From positions 1 to 14,915 of the forward strand of contig JAHFIF010000023.1 of NCBI GenBank assembly GCA_023246535.1: a DNA stretch of 14,915 nt, in the 5' to 3' direction. Positions 4,912 through 12,490 of the stretch are shown here, piece after piece (the first letter of the stretch is position 1; each line of letters starts with the position of its first letter). The notes under the pieces were generated by a model. It was given only the letters and a program-made list of their open reading frames with translations, was not told the origin of the DNA and searched no databases. This stretch comes from a bacterium. Lineage in GTDB: Bacteria; Patescibacteriota; Patescibacteriia; CAIQCM01. The position numbers and the translations under genes are program-made.

Positions 4912-7296
4912 TTAGAACCCGTCGATTCCGGCGTCGACCGCAGTTCCTCGATTGAAGACCACCGAGGCCTTGCCGCCCGCCGCCGCGCCGGCGTCGGACA
5001 TGGAGGTGAAGAAGACCGTCATCACGTTCCCTTGCACGCAATAGTCATAGGCTTTGGCGCTGAAGGTCGATGGCGGCGAAAGGAAGGTCAATTGACTTCC
5101 TTTCAGCGAGTAGGTGCAGGCGTCCGCCGCCGTTGGCGGGTCGAACGTGTTGCTGCACATGCAGACATCCGCCGAAGAAGCCGCGCAAGCAGCTTCGGAA
5201 ACATAATCCTTCCCGATCTCTTTCTTGATGCGTGAGTCTTTGTCGGCGCAGGTATCGCTCGCCGCCGTCAAACAACTCGTCGCATACGCGGTTTTGTAGA
5301 TGGCTTTTTCATCAACAGAACAAGTCCCGTCCGAGCCGAACGTTGCCGTGCCGGTGTCGAGATAGTCGACCCAGGTGGCGCAGTCTTTATTGATCTGGCT
5401 GAGCAATTCCGATTCGCTCAACCACTTGTCGCAAATACCGACGATGTTCCAAGTCCCGGTCACGTCGCCGCCGCAAGGCGCGGCGGCCGCAGCCGGACAA
5501 GCCGCCGCCATGGAAGGAGCCATGGTCGAAAGCGGCACGGGCATTGCATCAACCGGCGCGACGTCGGTTTTCGGTTTGTCCACGGGAGCGTCGGCCGCGC
5601 CCGCGTCGTTCGATTGGCATTCCACGAAGCCGCAGACCTTTGGATCATCGTCATAAATGCAGGTCCGATTCGTGCAGGTCGTGCATTGCGCCGGCATGCA
5701 GAACGTGGCATTCACGACTTTCCCGTTCATCGTTGACTGCTTCTGGCAGGTCAAACCGCTCGAGCAATCGCTGTTCGATGAACAAGACTTGGCAATGGCG
5801 CAAGCGCCGCCATCAACCGCCGCATCAGCGCGCGGCATATCGGTCCCCGCGTCGCGGCCGGTTGTCGAGTCATTGTTTCGGACGGCCGTCATCACGACCT
5901 GACCGATAAAGCCGTCAATGCGGAACTCGTAATTTTGCACGCTCAGCGTGCTGCCGGAAACGCAATAATAATGCGTATCGGTCGCGGTCACGTCATGGCC
6001 GGTATCGACGGGCGCCGTGTAGAAATCCGACATGATCGAACTGGTATCGTACTCGCAATTTGGGAACGAATACTGGTGCGTCTTGGTGCAAACGCAGTTC
6101 CCGCCGGATCCCAGAGCGCAACCGGCAATCGCCGTTGCGTCGCTCGCGAGCGTTTGCGCCTTGAGCGATCCGTCGAGACCGGCGCAGCTTCTGGCTTTCG
6201 CCGTTAGGCACGCGCTCGAATAGGTTATGGCGAGCGCCGGATTTTCAGCGAACGAACAGTAACCGGCGCCGCCGGAAAAATTCGTGCTGTGCGGCTGAAA
6301 GACCAGGCTCCCCGTATCGGTCACGTCGATCGCGACGGCACATTCGCCGTTTTCATCGATGCCGCGAACATACTTCAACAGCTTTGCCTTCAGACTGCTG
6401 TCCAAAGTGAGCTTGGAGACGTTCCATGTCCCCACGATGTTCCCGCCGCAAGACTTGAAGGTATCGATGACGGGATCATTGCCGTTAATCACGATCGGCG
6501 CGGTTACGGGCACCGGACTGTCCGGCGCCCTGGCCGGCAGCGTCGATGCGGCGACCGTTCCCGGTCCGCTGGCGCGCACGGCGGTGATGACCGTATAAAT
6601 GTCGCTGCTTTCCGATTCGATGAATTTCAGCGTGTCGCCTTCGACGCAATAATCGATGAGCGAGAATGACTTCCAACGCTGGACGTCGCACAAGAACGAA
6701 CTGCAAGCCGAGGTGGTCGAGGTCGTCGACGCATCCGCCTTGTCGTTGCTCGCGAGATACAGCATGTCCCTCCCCGCCTTAAAAACCCCGGTCGTCGAGT
6801 TGGGACTGTTGTCCGACGATTCGTCCTTGCTGCAGGCGCACACGCCGTCGGCGCCGACCGCGCCGCAACCCTCTTGCGTCGCGCAGCTCTTCCCTTGGTT
6901 GCGGAGGCAACTGTCGACGAACTTGAATTCCAACCGGGCGGCGGTCATGTTCTTGGTCGCATACGTGCCGTCGGCTTGGAATTCGATGATCCCGTCCACG
7001 ACCAAGCGGATCTCGGTCAGACATCGATCGACGCCGCTCAGCACGCCGCCGTCGGTTTGGCTTTGCGCCGCCATCGACTCGCCTAAGCCGGCGAGACAGA
7101 AATTGGTGACGTTCCAGGTTCCGACCGGATTGCCGCCGCACGGTTTGACCGCGGGGCAACTCAACCCGGCCGCGATGATCGATTGGCCGCCGTCCGCATA
7201 GGGGCCGGTGACCGAACCGTCGGCGGCCTTTTTGCCGCCTGACGATCCCCCGCAAGCAGAGATCAGAAGAATTGCGAGAGCCGTGAATTTGCGCAT
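4912..7296 (-). CDS. Large cysteine-rich lipoprotein with three GTWN domains (794 residues)
   Basis: A surface or extracytoplasmic lipoprotein; ligand unknown. The signal peptide ends in the lipobox LISAC, so Cys15 would be lipidated. Three diverged copies of one domain start at CGGNPVGTWN (about 53-245), CGGNIVGTWN (283-475) and CGGDVTGTWN (608-785). Each then shows a S-C-L-x5-6-(S/T)-C-A block, a VC.C(S/T) pair and YCV.G before two final strands, which suggests a disulfide-rich beta barrel. Between copies 2 and 3 lies a Cys-rich knot-like segment (499-562, pattern CSSNSDC..GLTC). The linkers are rich in Asp/Ala/Pro (DAGTDMPRADAAVDGG, PVDKPKTDVAPVDAMP), a style I associate with Myxococcota lipoproteins. 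The gene has its own promoter, a long leader, an AAGGA site 12 bases from the ATG, and a strong terminator. Confidence 0.85.
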   Translation of the reverse strand: MRKFTALAILLISACGGSSGGKKAADGSVTGPYADGGQSIIAAGLSCPAVKPCGGNPVGTWNVTNFCLAGLGESMAAQSQTDGGVLSGVDRCLTEIRLVVDGIIEFQADGTYATKNMTAARLEFKFVDSCLRNQGKSCATQEGCGAVGADGVCACSKDESSDNSPNSTTGVFKAGRDMLYLASNDKADASTTSTTSACSSFLCDVQRWKSFSLIDYCVEGDTLKFIESESSDIYTVITAVRASGPGTVAASTLPARAPDSPVPVTAPIVINGNDPVIDTFKSCGGNIVGTWNVSKLTLDSSLKAKLLKYVRGIDENGECAVAIDVTDTGSLVFQPHSTNFSGGAGYCSFAENPALAITYSSACLTAKARSCAGLDGSLKAQTLASDATAIAGCALGSGGNCVCTKTHQYSFPNCEYDTSSIMSDFYTAPVDTGHDVTATDTHYYCVSGSTLSVQNYEFRIDGFIGQVVMTAVRNNDSTTGRDAGTDMPRADAAVDGGACAIAKSCSSNSDCSSGLTCQKQSTMNGKVVNATFCMPAQCTTCTNRTCIYDDDPKVCGFVECQSNDAGAADAPVDKPKTDVAPVDAMPVPLSTMAPSMAAACPAAAAAPCGGDVTGTWNIVGICDKWLSESELLSQINKDCATWVDYLDTGTATFGSDGTCSVDEKAIYKTAYATSCLTAASDTCADKDSRIKKEIGKDYVSEAACAASSADVCMCSNTFDPPTAADACTYSLKGSQLTFLSPPSTFSAKAYDYCVQGNVMTVFFTSMSDAGAAAGGKASVVFNRGTAVDAGIDGF

Positions 7297-7370
7297 GGTA
7301 CTACTTGGTCCTTTCTATCCTGTCGTTGGTTTGTTGGTTGACGCTGGTTGTCAAAAGACTCTGCCGCTTT

Positions 7371-7397
7371 ATTATCAGCTTTTTTGCTTTATGTCAA
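7371..7397 (-). promoter_or_regulatory. Promoter of the 794-residue lipoprotein gene
   Basis: The minus strand reads TTGACA (7397-7392), 15 bases, GATAAT (7376-7371). If the -10 is taken two bases later as TAATAA, the spacer is 17. The leader is about 67 bases and ends with AAGGA. The same TTGAC-N15-GATAAT arrangement recurs upstream of the HisI-like and 240-residue membrane protein genes. Confidence 0.72.
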
Positions 7398-7423
7398 TGG
7401 AGCGCCAGCGATTGCCGTAATAT

Positions 7424-7450
7424 AAAAAGAGGGCCGATTTCTCGACCCTC
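7424..7450 (-). terminator. Rho-independent terminator of the 205-residue lipoprotein gene
   Basis: GAGGGCCGA (7429-7437) pairs with TCGACCCTC (7442-7450) with one mismatch around TTTC. On the minus strand five Ts follow. Confidence 0.87.
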
Positions 7451-7470
7451 ACAAGGCAAAAAGATGTTTC

Positions 7471-8088
7471 TTAAACCGTTGCGTAAGTGTAGTCCAAACT
7501 CTTGATGATCGCCGGGACGTCTTTGGCAATATCCGCGAGCGGGTAAACAGAAAAGATGAGGATACTGCAATGCTTGCAGGGTTCAACAACGTAATATTGC
7601 ATTTCGTCTTTTTCCGAACCCTTGATGTAGGAAACGACGCGCAAATTTTCCGGGGCCGGCAGCCATTTGCCGGTATCAAAACTATTAGCGCTGATCGTTT
7701 GCGTTGTTACCGAATAACCTTTGAGCTTTTTGTAGGCCGGCCCGAGATATCGATTAAAGATCGCCTCGGATTGTTCCCACGATGAAGAGGTCGTCAGATC
7801 TTCGGTAATTTTCAACGTGGTCGTTTCGTATACGGTATTGTAAATGCCCGATCCTTGCCCCGCTTCCATAATCTCAAGACGATCATCGTCGACATGTGCC
7901 AGATCGACAAAGGGCAATTTCACCGCGATTTTGCCGTCGGGCAACACGAAAGAAAAACCATTCGCCTCGACTCTGTTTTCTTTATGCGTCGGCAAGACAC
8001 TCGCAGCAGGCGTCGGCGCGATAACGTTTCGTGAACACCCGACCCCGACGAAAATAATAGCAATCGCAATAAAAAGCATTTTCTTCAT
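7471..8088 (-). CDS. Lipoprotein of unknown function (205 residues)
   Basis: The signal peptide MKKMLFIAIAIIFVGVGC ends in a lipobox with Cys18 as the lipidation site. A short Thr/Pro/Ala linker follows (APTPAASVLPTHK). The mature domain begins with a GFSFVLPDG motif typical of small lipoproteins that bind or sense at the cell surface (family uncertain). It contains a CKHC pair near residue 168 that could form a tight disulfide or bind a metal, and ends in a helix with AIIKSL. I cannot assign a function. The start is supported by an extended -10 box 8 bases upstream, which predicts leaderless expression, and the gene ends at its own terminator. Confidence 0.8.
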   Translation of the reverse strand: MKKMLFIAIAIIFVGVGCSRNVIAPTPAASVLPTHKENRVEANGFSFVLPDGKIAVKLPFVDLAHVDDDRLEIMEAGQGSGIYNTVYETTTLKITEDLTTSSSWEQSEAIFNRYLGPAYKKLKGYSVTTQTISANSFDTGKWLPAPENLRVVSYIKGSEKDEMQYYVVEPCKHCSILIFSVYPLADIAKDVPAIIKSLDYTYATV

Positions 8089-8096
8089 ATTCCGAT

Positions 8097-8105
8097 ACTA
8101 TAACA
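8097..8105 (-). promoter_or_regulatory. Extended -10 box of the 205-residue lipoprotein gene
   Basis: The minus strand reads TGTTATAGT, an extended -10 element, ending 8 bases before the ATG at 8088. There is no -35 box and no Shine-Dalgarno site. Confidence 0.7.
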
Positions 8106-8143
8106 CAAAATAGCCGCCGCTGGCGCCAAGCGTTGACCGATAA

Positions 8144-8173
8144 TAAAAAGTTCGCGAGCATTGCCCGCGAACT
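8144..8173 (-). terminator. Rho-independent terminator of the HisI-like gene
   Basis: AGTTCGCG (8149-8156) pairs with CGCGAACT (8166-8173), with two further pairs inside. TTTTATT follows on the minus strand. Confidence 0.88.
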
Positions 8174-8195
8174 GCGTTGAACCACGATTGTTATC

Positions 8196-8681
8196 TCAGA
8201 CAGCGATCGTGTTTAGCCGGACCAGCATCGGTTTGCTGTTCACCATGACGATCGCGCGGTAGTAGCACGAACCGCGCGTGGCGCCGTTTGCGTCTCTGGT
8301 GTGGCAAGCGCCTTTTCTGACTGGACGAACCAGGTAGACGAGCGAGTTCTGGTCGCAGTTGACGAGAACGTCGACGATCGTGAGCACGTCGCCCGAGGTC
8401 GCGCCCTTTTCCCACAACTCGTCGCGGGATGTCGAATAGAGAACGGCGATCTTTTTGGCGAGCGTCAGCTGCAGCGCCGTCTCATCGGCGTAGGCGATGA
8501 TCAATACCTCCTTGGTGTCGGCATGCTGCACCGCCACCGGAATGATTCGGCGCACCGCGTCCGTGCCGTTGGTGCGGTCGAAGAAATCGGCCAACTTGCC
8601 AAAGTCCATGTTCAAAACACTGCCCTCTTCAAGCAACCGTTTGGCCTGAGCCTTTTCGTCTTCCAAAGAACCATCATCCAT
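8196..8681 (-). CDS. Phosphoribosyl-AMP cyclohydrolase-like protein (HisI-type) with altered metal sites
   Basis: The core from about residue 46 matches HisI, the zinc- and magnesium-dependent enzyme that opens the purine ring of PR-AMP in histidine synthesis: IPVAVQHADTKEVLIIAYAD, STSRDELWEKGATSGD, then the metal region. Departures are clear. The usual D-C-D-x-D reads NCDQN (108-112), losing two of three acidic ligands, and the ACHT..SC pair is Cys126-x12-Cys139 instead of the usual x6. All three zinc cysteines (109, 126, 139) remain. An extra 45-residue, charged N-terminal region precedes the core. No other his gene is in the window. The ATG at 8681 is chosen for AGGAGG four bases upstream; a longer frame to 8726 would run through the promoter. 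The protein may retain, have changed, or have lost the classical activity. Confidence 0.82.
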   Translation of the reverse strand: MDDGSLEDEKAQAKRLLEEGSVLNMDFGKLADFFDRTNGTDAVRRIIPVAVQHADTKEVLIIAYADETALQLTLAKKIAVLYSTSRDELWEKGATSGDVLTIVDVLVNCDQNSLVYLVRPVRKGACHTRDANGATRGSCYYRAIVMVNSKPMLVRLNTIAV

Positions 8682-8699
8682 TGTGCCTCCTGGGCACTG

Positions 8700-8726
8700 A
8701 TTATCACTAACGACGCGATCGGTCAA
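8700..8726 (-). promoter_or_regulatory. Promoter of the HisI-like gene, inside the end of the VanZ-like gene
   Basis: The minus strand reads TTGACC (8726-8721), 15 bases, GATAAT (8705-8700), or TAATCA at 17. The -35 box overlaps the last codons of the upstream gene. The leader is about 12 bases and contains AGGAGG. Read-through from vanZ is also possible. Confidence 0.65.
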
Positions 8727-9144
8727 TCTTTCCGACGATCATCAAAATGCCGACCCAGACAAAATATCCAAGAAGGGCGCCGAGGACATTGAGCAAAATA
8801 TCATCAACGTCGAACACGCCGACTTTAAAGACGCCTTGGATCGTTTCAAACGCCAAACTGACGGCGAACGCGGCGGCCAAAACGGTTTTCCATTTTGCGG
8901 AACGGTGCAGGGCGGGAATTAAAAAACCCAGCGGAACGAAGATGATGATGTTCCCGGCCAAATTGAAAAGCGCCACGCCTGGCGACGGCGTGTCGTTGAG
9001 ATAATCCAAAATGGTTTTAAACGGCACGAAATTTCCGCCCCCGCCCAAACCCGCCGCCCCCTGCCTGAAGACCAGCAGTTTCATCAAAACCGCAAAATAA
9101 GCGACGAACAAAACAATGATCGCGATCCTTAATTTATCTTTCAT
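8707..9144 (-). CDS. VanZ-like membrane protein (145 residues)
   Basis: A small integral membrane protein of the VanZ-like family, whose members are linked to glycopeptide (teicoplanin) resistance or cell-envelope roles, though most are uncharacterised. Helices lie at about 5-25, 58-79, 87-104 and 117-138. The family signatures NLAGNIIIFVPLGFLIP, the acidic-aromatic helix SLAFETIQ, and VFDVDDILLNVLGALLGY (DxDDxxxNxxG) are all present. It is followed by the HisI-like gene, whose promoter overlaps its end. Its own start is preceded by CATAAT with six bases to the ATG, suggesting leaderless expression. Family assignment is secure; a resistance function should not be assumed. Confidence 0.88.
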   Translation of the reverse strand: MKDKLRIAIIVLFVAYFAVLMKLLVFRQGAAGLGGGGNFVPFKTILDYLNDTPSPGVALFNLAGNIIIFVPLGFLIPALHRSAKWKTVLAAAFAVSLAFETIQGVFKVGVFDVDDILLNVLGALLGYFVWVGILMIVGKIDRSRR

Positions 9145-9150
9145 AGGCGC

Positions 9151-9165
9151 ATTATGATCTTAGCA
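9151..9165 (-). promoter_or_regulatory. Candidate -10 region of the VanZ-like gene
   Basis: Two overlapping choices are visible on the minus strand: CATAAT (9156-9151), six bases before the ATG, or TGCTAAGAT (9165-9157), 12 bases before it. Either gives no or a very short leader, and no Shine-Dalgarno site is present. Confidence 0.5.
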
Positions 9166-9177
9166 TGATCGCAGATT

Positions 9178-9202
9178 AAAAAAACCGTCCTTGCGGACGG
9201 TT
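9178..9202 (-). terminator. Rho-independent terminator of the 94-residue membrane protein gene
   Basis: AACCGTCC (9183-9190) pairs with GGACGGTT (9195-9202) around TTGC. On the minus strand a run of Ts follows. It separates this gene from the VanZ-like gene. Confidence 0.9.
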
Positions 9203-9220
9203 GTTTACTGCTAGCCGACT

Positions 9221-9505
9221 TTACAGATATCCGTAAGGCTTGCGCTTGTAAGTGGATTTGCCGACGCCCAAGTCGGCCATGATCGCGACGGCGAGCAAAA
9301 CGTATTGCCACAATCCCCAATGTCCGCCCCACCAATGCGCCACGGCGCTGTACCAAAGCATTGTCCGCGGCAGAAAGATGAAACCCAAGATCGGCCAGCC
9401 TTTGGTCTGGAAAACCCCGGCAAACCAGCCGCTAAAAAAATACAAATACACCGAAACCAACCGCGGCGCGCCGATGGCAATGATAAACCCGATTATTGCC
9501 CACAT
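9221..9505 (-). CDS. Small two- or three-helix membrane protein (94 residues)
   Basis: It has hydrophobic segments at about residues 2-26 and 38-54 and a third at about 65-80, with a basic C-terminal tail (KSTYKRKPYGYL). The pattern APRLVSVYLYFFSGWFAGVF, then WPILGFIFLPRTMLWYS, is one I associate with uncharacterised small membrane proteins common in Parcubacteria (helix, amphipathic FxxxWF turn, then LGFIFLP). Function is unknown. The start is the only in-frame ATG after a stop codon. No Shine-Dalgarno site lies at a usable distance (AGAAGGT is about 19 bases away), and a TTGTGC-N16-TAGAAT promoter is possible but weak. Confidence 0.78.
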   Translation of the reverse strand: MWAIIGFIIAIGAPRLVSVYLYFFSGWFAGVFQTKGWPILGFIFLPRTMLWYSAVAHWWGGHWGLWQYVLLAVAIMADLGVGKSTYKRKPYGYL

Positions 9506-9617
9506 AAATTCATGGCGTTAATTGACCTTCTGTCGTTAATTCTACCCCTTTCCGCGAAAGGCACAATGCCGCCGGCGATCTTGTCGAACGCACGGCCGCG
9601 ATCGGGCGGCCAAAGCT

Positions 9618-10406
9618 TCATTCAATGCCCCAGATCACCTGTAAGCTTATATTGATCTCCAGTTGGCCAGTGGAAAGATCGGCTGTTTTAGCCGCGTTGT
9701 CGGCGGCGCCAGTCCCCTCCCACGCGACATTGGATTGCCGCTGCGGCGCGTAAGTGTAGTCGTATGTCTGATCGGCGATGGAGACGGGCTTGAGCAAGCG
9801 GACATCGCCGAGGCCGGCCAGCTCCTCCGCCTTTTGTTTGGCTTTCGCAAAAGCCAATTGGCGCGCCTGGGTGTAAAACGCCTTTTTGTTCTCGATGTCG
9901 AAGTTGATGGAACTTATTTCGATCCTCTCGATCTTTGAAAGATCGTCGATGGCTTTGGTCACCTTGCCCGCCTTGTCGTCGATCGATCTTATTTTGACAC
10001 TCAGCCTAATGTCCGCGCGTTGGCCCACGATCTTTCTGTAGCCGCCGTTATAATCGTAATCGGTGTAAAGATTGTAATTAGAAGTTTGGATATCGTCTTT
10101 ATTAACGCCGTCCTTGAGCAAGGTGGCGGTCGCTTCGCCGATCTTCGCGTTCGCCTTGTCCAGGGCGGCGGCGCTCGTCGACGCCGTTTCGGAAACGCCG
10201 ACGGTGAAAGAAGCCATGTCCGGCTTGGCGTAAACCTTGCCGTCGCCGCTCGTGCTGATGGTGTTGAGTTGTTTGTCGTTCTGCAGCGTGCTGCTACCTC
10301 CGATGTTCTTAATATAGAAGTTGCGGTTGGAAACCATGTACGCGCTCCCCAGAACGGTCGCACACACGGCCAACACGGCGAGCATGGCGAAAAGCTTGTT
10401 ATTCAT
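9618..10406 (-). CDS. SIMPL-domain (DUF541) exported protein (262 residues)
   Basis: An exported or membrane-anchored protein of the SIMPL/DUF541 family, relatives of Brucella BP26/OMP28, which form large oligomeric channels or rings; the physiological role is poorly known. A signal anchor spans about residues 5-26. The conserved start of the domain, ISTSGDGKVYAKPDMASFTVGV, lies near 50-71. The alternating beta-strand/helix core follows: an N-terminal helix with ALDKANAKI, DDIQTSNYNLYTDYDY, and a C-terminal helix rich in A/K/Q (AFAKAKQKAEELAGLGDV). It ends in strands after a Gln/Asn-rich variable segment. No Shine-Dalgarno site is evident. A TGGTATGAT box lies 46 bases upstream and TAAAAT 13 bases upstream; neither is decisive. 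No terminator is seen in the 112 bases before the 94-residue gene, so some read-through into it is possible. Confidence 0.9.
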   Translation of the reverse strand: MNNKLFAMLAVLAVCATVLGSAYMVSNRNFYIKNIGGSSTLQNDKQLNTISTSGDGKVYAKPDMASFTVGVSETASTSAAALDKANAKIGEATATLLKDGVNKDDIQTSNYNLYTDYDYNGGYRKIVGQRADIRLSVKIRSIDDKAGKVTKAIDDLSKIERIEISSINFDIENKKAFYTQARQLAFAKAKQKAEELAGLGDVRLLKPVSIADQTYDYTYAPQRQSNVAWEGTGAADNAAKTADLSTGQLEINISLQVIWGIE

Positions 10407-10553
10407 AACATTGGATTAAATTTTAGAGATTGCGATTCGCTTCAATATGACAATCATACCACAAAATCGACGTTCGTGGTCAGTTTCGTGGAGGGTGCGG
10501 GAACGATTGCCAGCAACGCGCCAAGCGTAAAAAATTAAATAATAAGACGATTT

Positions 10554-10591
10554 AAAAAAGAGCGCCGCGACCCGGCTGGATCGTGCGCTCT
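10554..10591 (-). terminator. Rho-independent terminator of the 240-residue membrane protein gene
   Basis: AGAGCGC (10559-10565) pairs with GCGCTCT (10585-10591), with a short inner CGA/TCG pairing. TTTTTTA follows on the minus strand. Confidence 0.78.
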
Positions 10592-10607
10592 ATGAAATCT
10601 GTCGCCG

Positions 10608-11330
10608 TTACCGACGCCGATACCGACTCGCCCTGCGCTGTCGACCATCGAAACCCGGCGGAAGATATTCCGCCTGCTCGCCGTCCGCCGTTGCGAATTG
10701 CAGATTGCGGTCGACCGAATTGTTTTTGGCCGTGGCCATGATGATCCCGCGCGTCAGGAGAATACCGCCCACCAGCGCAGCGACGACGAGCATGATGACA
10801 ACGAAGATGGCAAACCCCTTCAACCCGCCGCTGTCGCTGCTCGAGCTGTCTGACGAATCGCCGCCAACAAACATGCCGTACAGGTCTTTGAGGACGCCGG
10901 GCAACATGCTCACCGCTTCGTACGTGTTGTAGATCTGCGCGGCCGTGTTGTACCCGGCGATCGCGCCGCTGCCGAAACTGCGACGGCGGTAAAAATGCGC
11001 CCACGAATCGATCGTGATCGCAAACCCGGAACCGATGATCGGCAGAATGATGACCGCGTATCCAAGCTCGACGACCGCTTTAAGCATCAGCGGCGAAACC
11101 ACGAAGGCGCTCGCCCCGTCGGCATCCGAACCGTACGGAACAACGGTCCCGAGAAGCGCAAGGAGGATGAGAAAGCACCAGGTGAAACCACAGGCACTCA
11201 TGATCGCGCCCATCCAGTTCATAAAATGCGCCCACCCGCCGACATGCTTTGTTTCGGGCCAAGCCTTGCCGCAAGCCCAAGCGTTGAACCAGGAGATCGC
11301 GAAATTCAGGATCAGGAGAAATATGAGCAT
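10608..11330 (-). CDS. Multi-pass membrane protein of unknown function (240 residues)
   Basis: I recognise no family. Predicted helices lie at about residues 1-18, 38-64, 80-107 and 170-195. Before the last helix there is an Asp/Ser-only linker (GGDSSDSSSSDSGG, 156-169), and the tail is strongly basic (DGRQRRASRYRRR). Tyr/Asn-rich residues around 127-137 (YNTAAQIYNTYEAV) may form an amphipathic helix. The Arg tail suggests contact with nucleic acid or lipid head groups, but this is only compositional. A Shine-Dalgarno-like AAAGGTGG lies three bases before the ATG, and the gene has its own -35/-10 promoter with a leader of about 47 bases. It sits alone between the SIMPL and matrixin-like genes. 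Confidence 0.75.
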   Translation of the reverse strand: MLIFLLILNFAISWFNAWACGKAWPETKHVGGWAHFMNWMGAIMSACGFTWCFLILLALLGTVVPYGSDADGASAFVVSPLMLKAVVELGYAVIILPIIGSGFAITIDSWAHFYRRRSFGSGAIAGYNTAAQIYNTYEAVSMLPGVLKDLYGMFVGGDSSDSSSSDSGGLKGFAIFVVIMLVVAALVGGILLTRGIIMATAKNNSVDRNLQFATADGEQAEYLPPGFDGRQRRASRYRRR

Positions 11331-11384
11331 CGTCCACCTTTCCGCTTTTTATCAAAGCCGCTATTTGTGAATGTGCGCCGATAA

Positions 11385-11411
11385 ATTATCACAAAGACGC
11401 GCAACGGTCAA
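11385..11411 (-). promoter_or_regulatory. Promoter of the 240-residue membrane protein gene
   Basis: The minus strand reads TTGACC (11411-11406), 15 bases, GATAAT (11390-11385), or TAATTT at 17. It is the third copy of the TTGAC-N15-GATAAT arrangement in the window. Confidence 0.68.
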
Positions 11412-11482
11412 CGCGACCGATCATTCTTCCAAAAAACGTTTAAAAAACCTAAGGGATACTTAAGTCATTGCCGGCCTAATGA

Positions 11483-12427
11483 CTATTGTATCCGGCAAAC
11501 GGATTTTAACGCCGCCAAATCGTCAGCTGTCAGTTTTTCGTTGGAGCCTTCGTTCAGGTAATACATGATGGCTTTGGGGTTGGCCAAATGCTCCAGTCCC
11601 AGTGCATGCCCGAGCTCGTGGGCAAAAAGACGCACCAGCTGGTTAGTGTCGTTGAATTGATAAATGTCGATTCTTGTCCCGCCGGCGTCGTTCGTGTAAA
11701 CGCCTTCGTTGTATTGCTGTCCGTTTGACGCGCCAACGGTGTTATATTTTGTAACTTGGAGATTTAAAGCGCCGATCAGTTTGTTCAGGACGGCGGCGGT
11801 TGAATTCATGATATCGATGGACGCGTTGAGCGCGTTTTCCGCGTCGTTGATTGCCGCCAGCCGATCGTTTAGCGCAAGACGGCGCGCCTCGAGCGCGTCA
11901 AAGACGTCTTTGGGCGCCCCGCCGCGGTTGTTCCAATCGGCAACGTCTTTTTCGTATGCCGCCTTGTCGGCGTTATAGGCGGCGACGAGCGCGTCGATGC
12001 GCGCCTTGTCTTGGCGGTACGCGGCCGACATTTGGTCGTATTTTATTTTTAGGGCATTGAAGGTCGCCTTGTCGTCGCTAAGCGTGATCCCGATTTTTTT
12101 CAAAGCGTCGGTGGCTTTTTGCCGGTCGTCATAAATGAAATCTATTTTCAGATCGCCGGTCGGCGAATACGCGAACAGCTTTTTGCCAACCGGGTCTTCC
12201 CAAATTTTTATCGCTTTTTGCACAAAGGCCAGCACCTGACCCTTGCTCAAATTGAACCGTGGGTCGACATTGCCGATCGAATAGGTAATCGGCTGCTGGC
12301 AAGGCAGCGACCGATTGACGAATTGCCGCCAAACCCGTCCGACCTCGTCGCGGTAGTAATATCCCAAACCCGCCAGCGACAGAATTATAACGGCGTAGAA
12401 AAAATATTTTGCTTTAAAAATTTTCAT
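11483..12427 (-). CDS. Matrixin-type zinc metalloprotease with coiled-coil insert (314 residues)
   Basis: Predicted extracytoplasmic metzincin peptidase. An N-terminal anchor helix (about residues 8-24) is followed by a domain beginning CQQPITYSIGNVDPRF and VQKAIKIWEDPVG (43-80), the usual start of a matrixin catalytic domain. A long Ala/Lys/Asp-rich coiled coil is then inserted (about 118-228). The catalytic C-terminus has HELGHALGLEH (270-280), the full HExxHxxGxxH zinc motif, and a Met-turn AIMYY (Met288). The final LTADDLAALKSVC is the usual closing helix. All catalytic residues are present. The coiled coil splits the catalytic domain and probably mediates self-association or substrate presentation. 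No clear promoter or Shine-Dalgarno site precedes the ATG. A hairpin AGTCATT/AATGACT (11463-11484) lies at the stop, but lacks an immediate T-run. Confidence 0.9.
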   Translation of the reverse strand: MKIFKAKYFFYAVIILSLAGLGYYYRDEVGRVWRQFVNRSLPCQQPITYSIGNVDPRFNLSKGQVLAFVQKAIKIWEDPVGKKLFAYSPTGDLKIDFIYDDRQKATDALKKIGITLSDDKATFNALKIKYDQMSAAYRQDKARIDALVAAYNADKAAYEKDVADWNNRGGAPKDVFDALEARRLALNDRLAAINDAENALNASIDIMNSTAAVLNKLIGALNLQVTKYNTVGASNGQQYNEGVYTNDAGGTRIDIYQFNDTNQLVRLFAHELGHALGLEHLANPKAIMYYLNEGSNEKLTADDLAALKSVCRIQ

Positions 12428-12490
12428 GGTCTTGGTTTAAGCCCGTGTCCCGAACGCGATGGTCATAACCAAAGAATACGCCTAGTAAAT

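Noticed and set aside
8682..8726. N-terminal extension of the HisI-like protein to 8726
   Set aside because: It would translate through the promoter and the AGGAGG site that serves the ATG at 8681.
9547..9561. Hairpin CCTTTC-CGC-GAAAGG between the SIMPL and 94-residue genes
   Set aside because: No T-run on either side and a short stem; not supported as a terminator.
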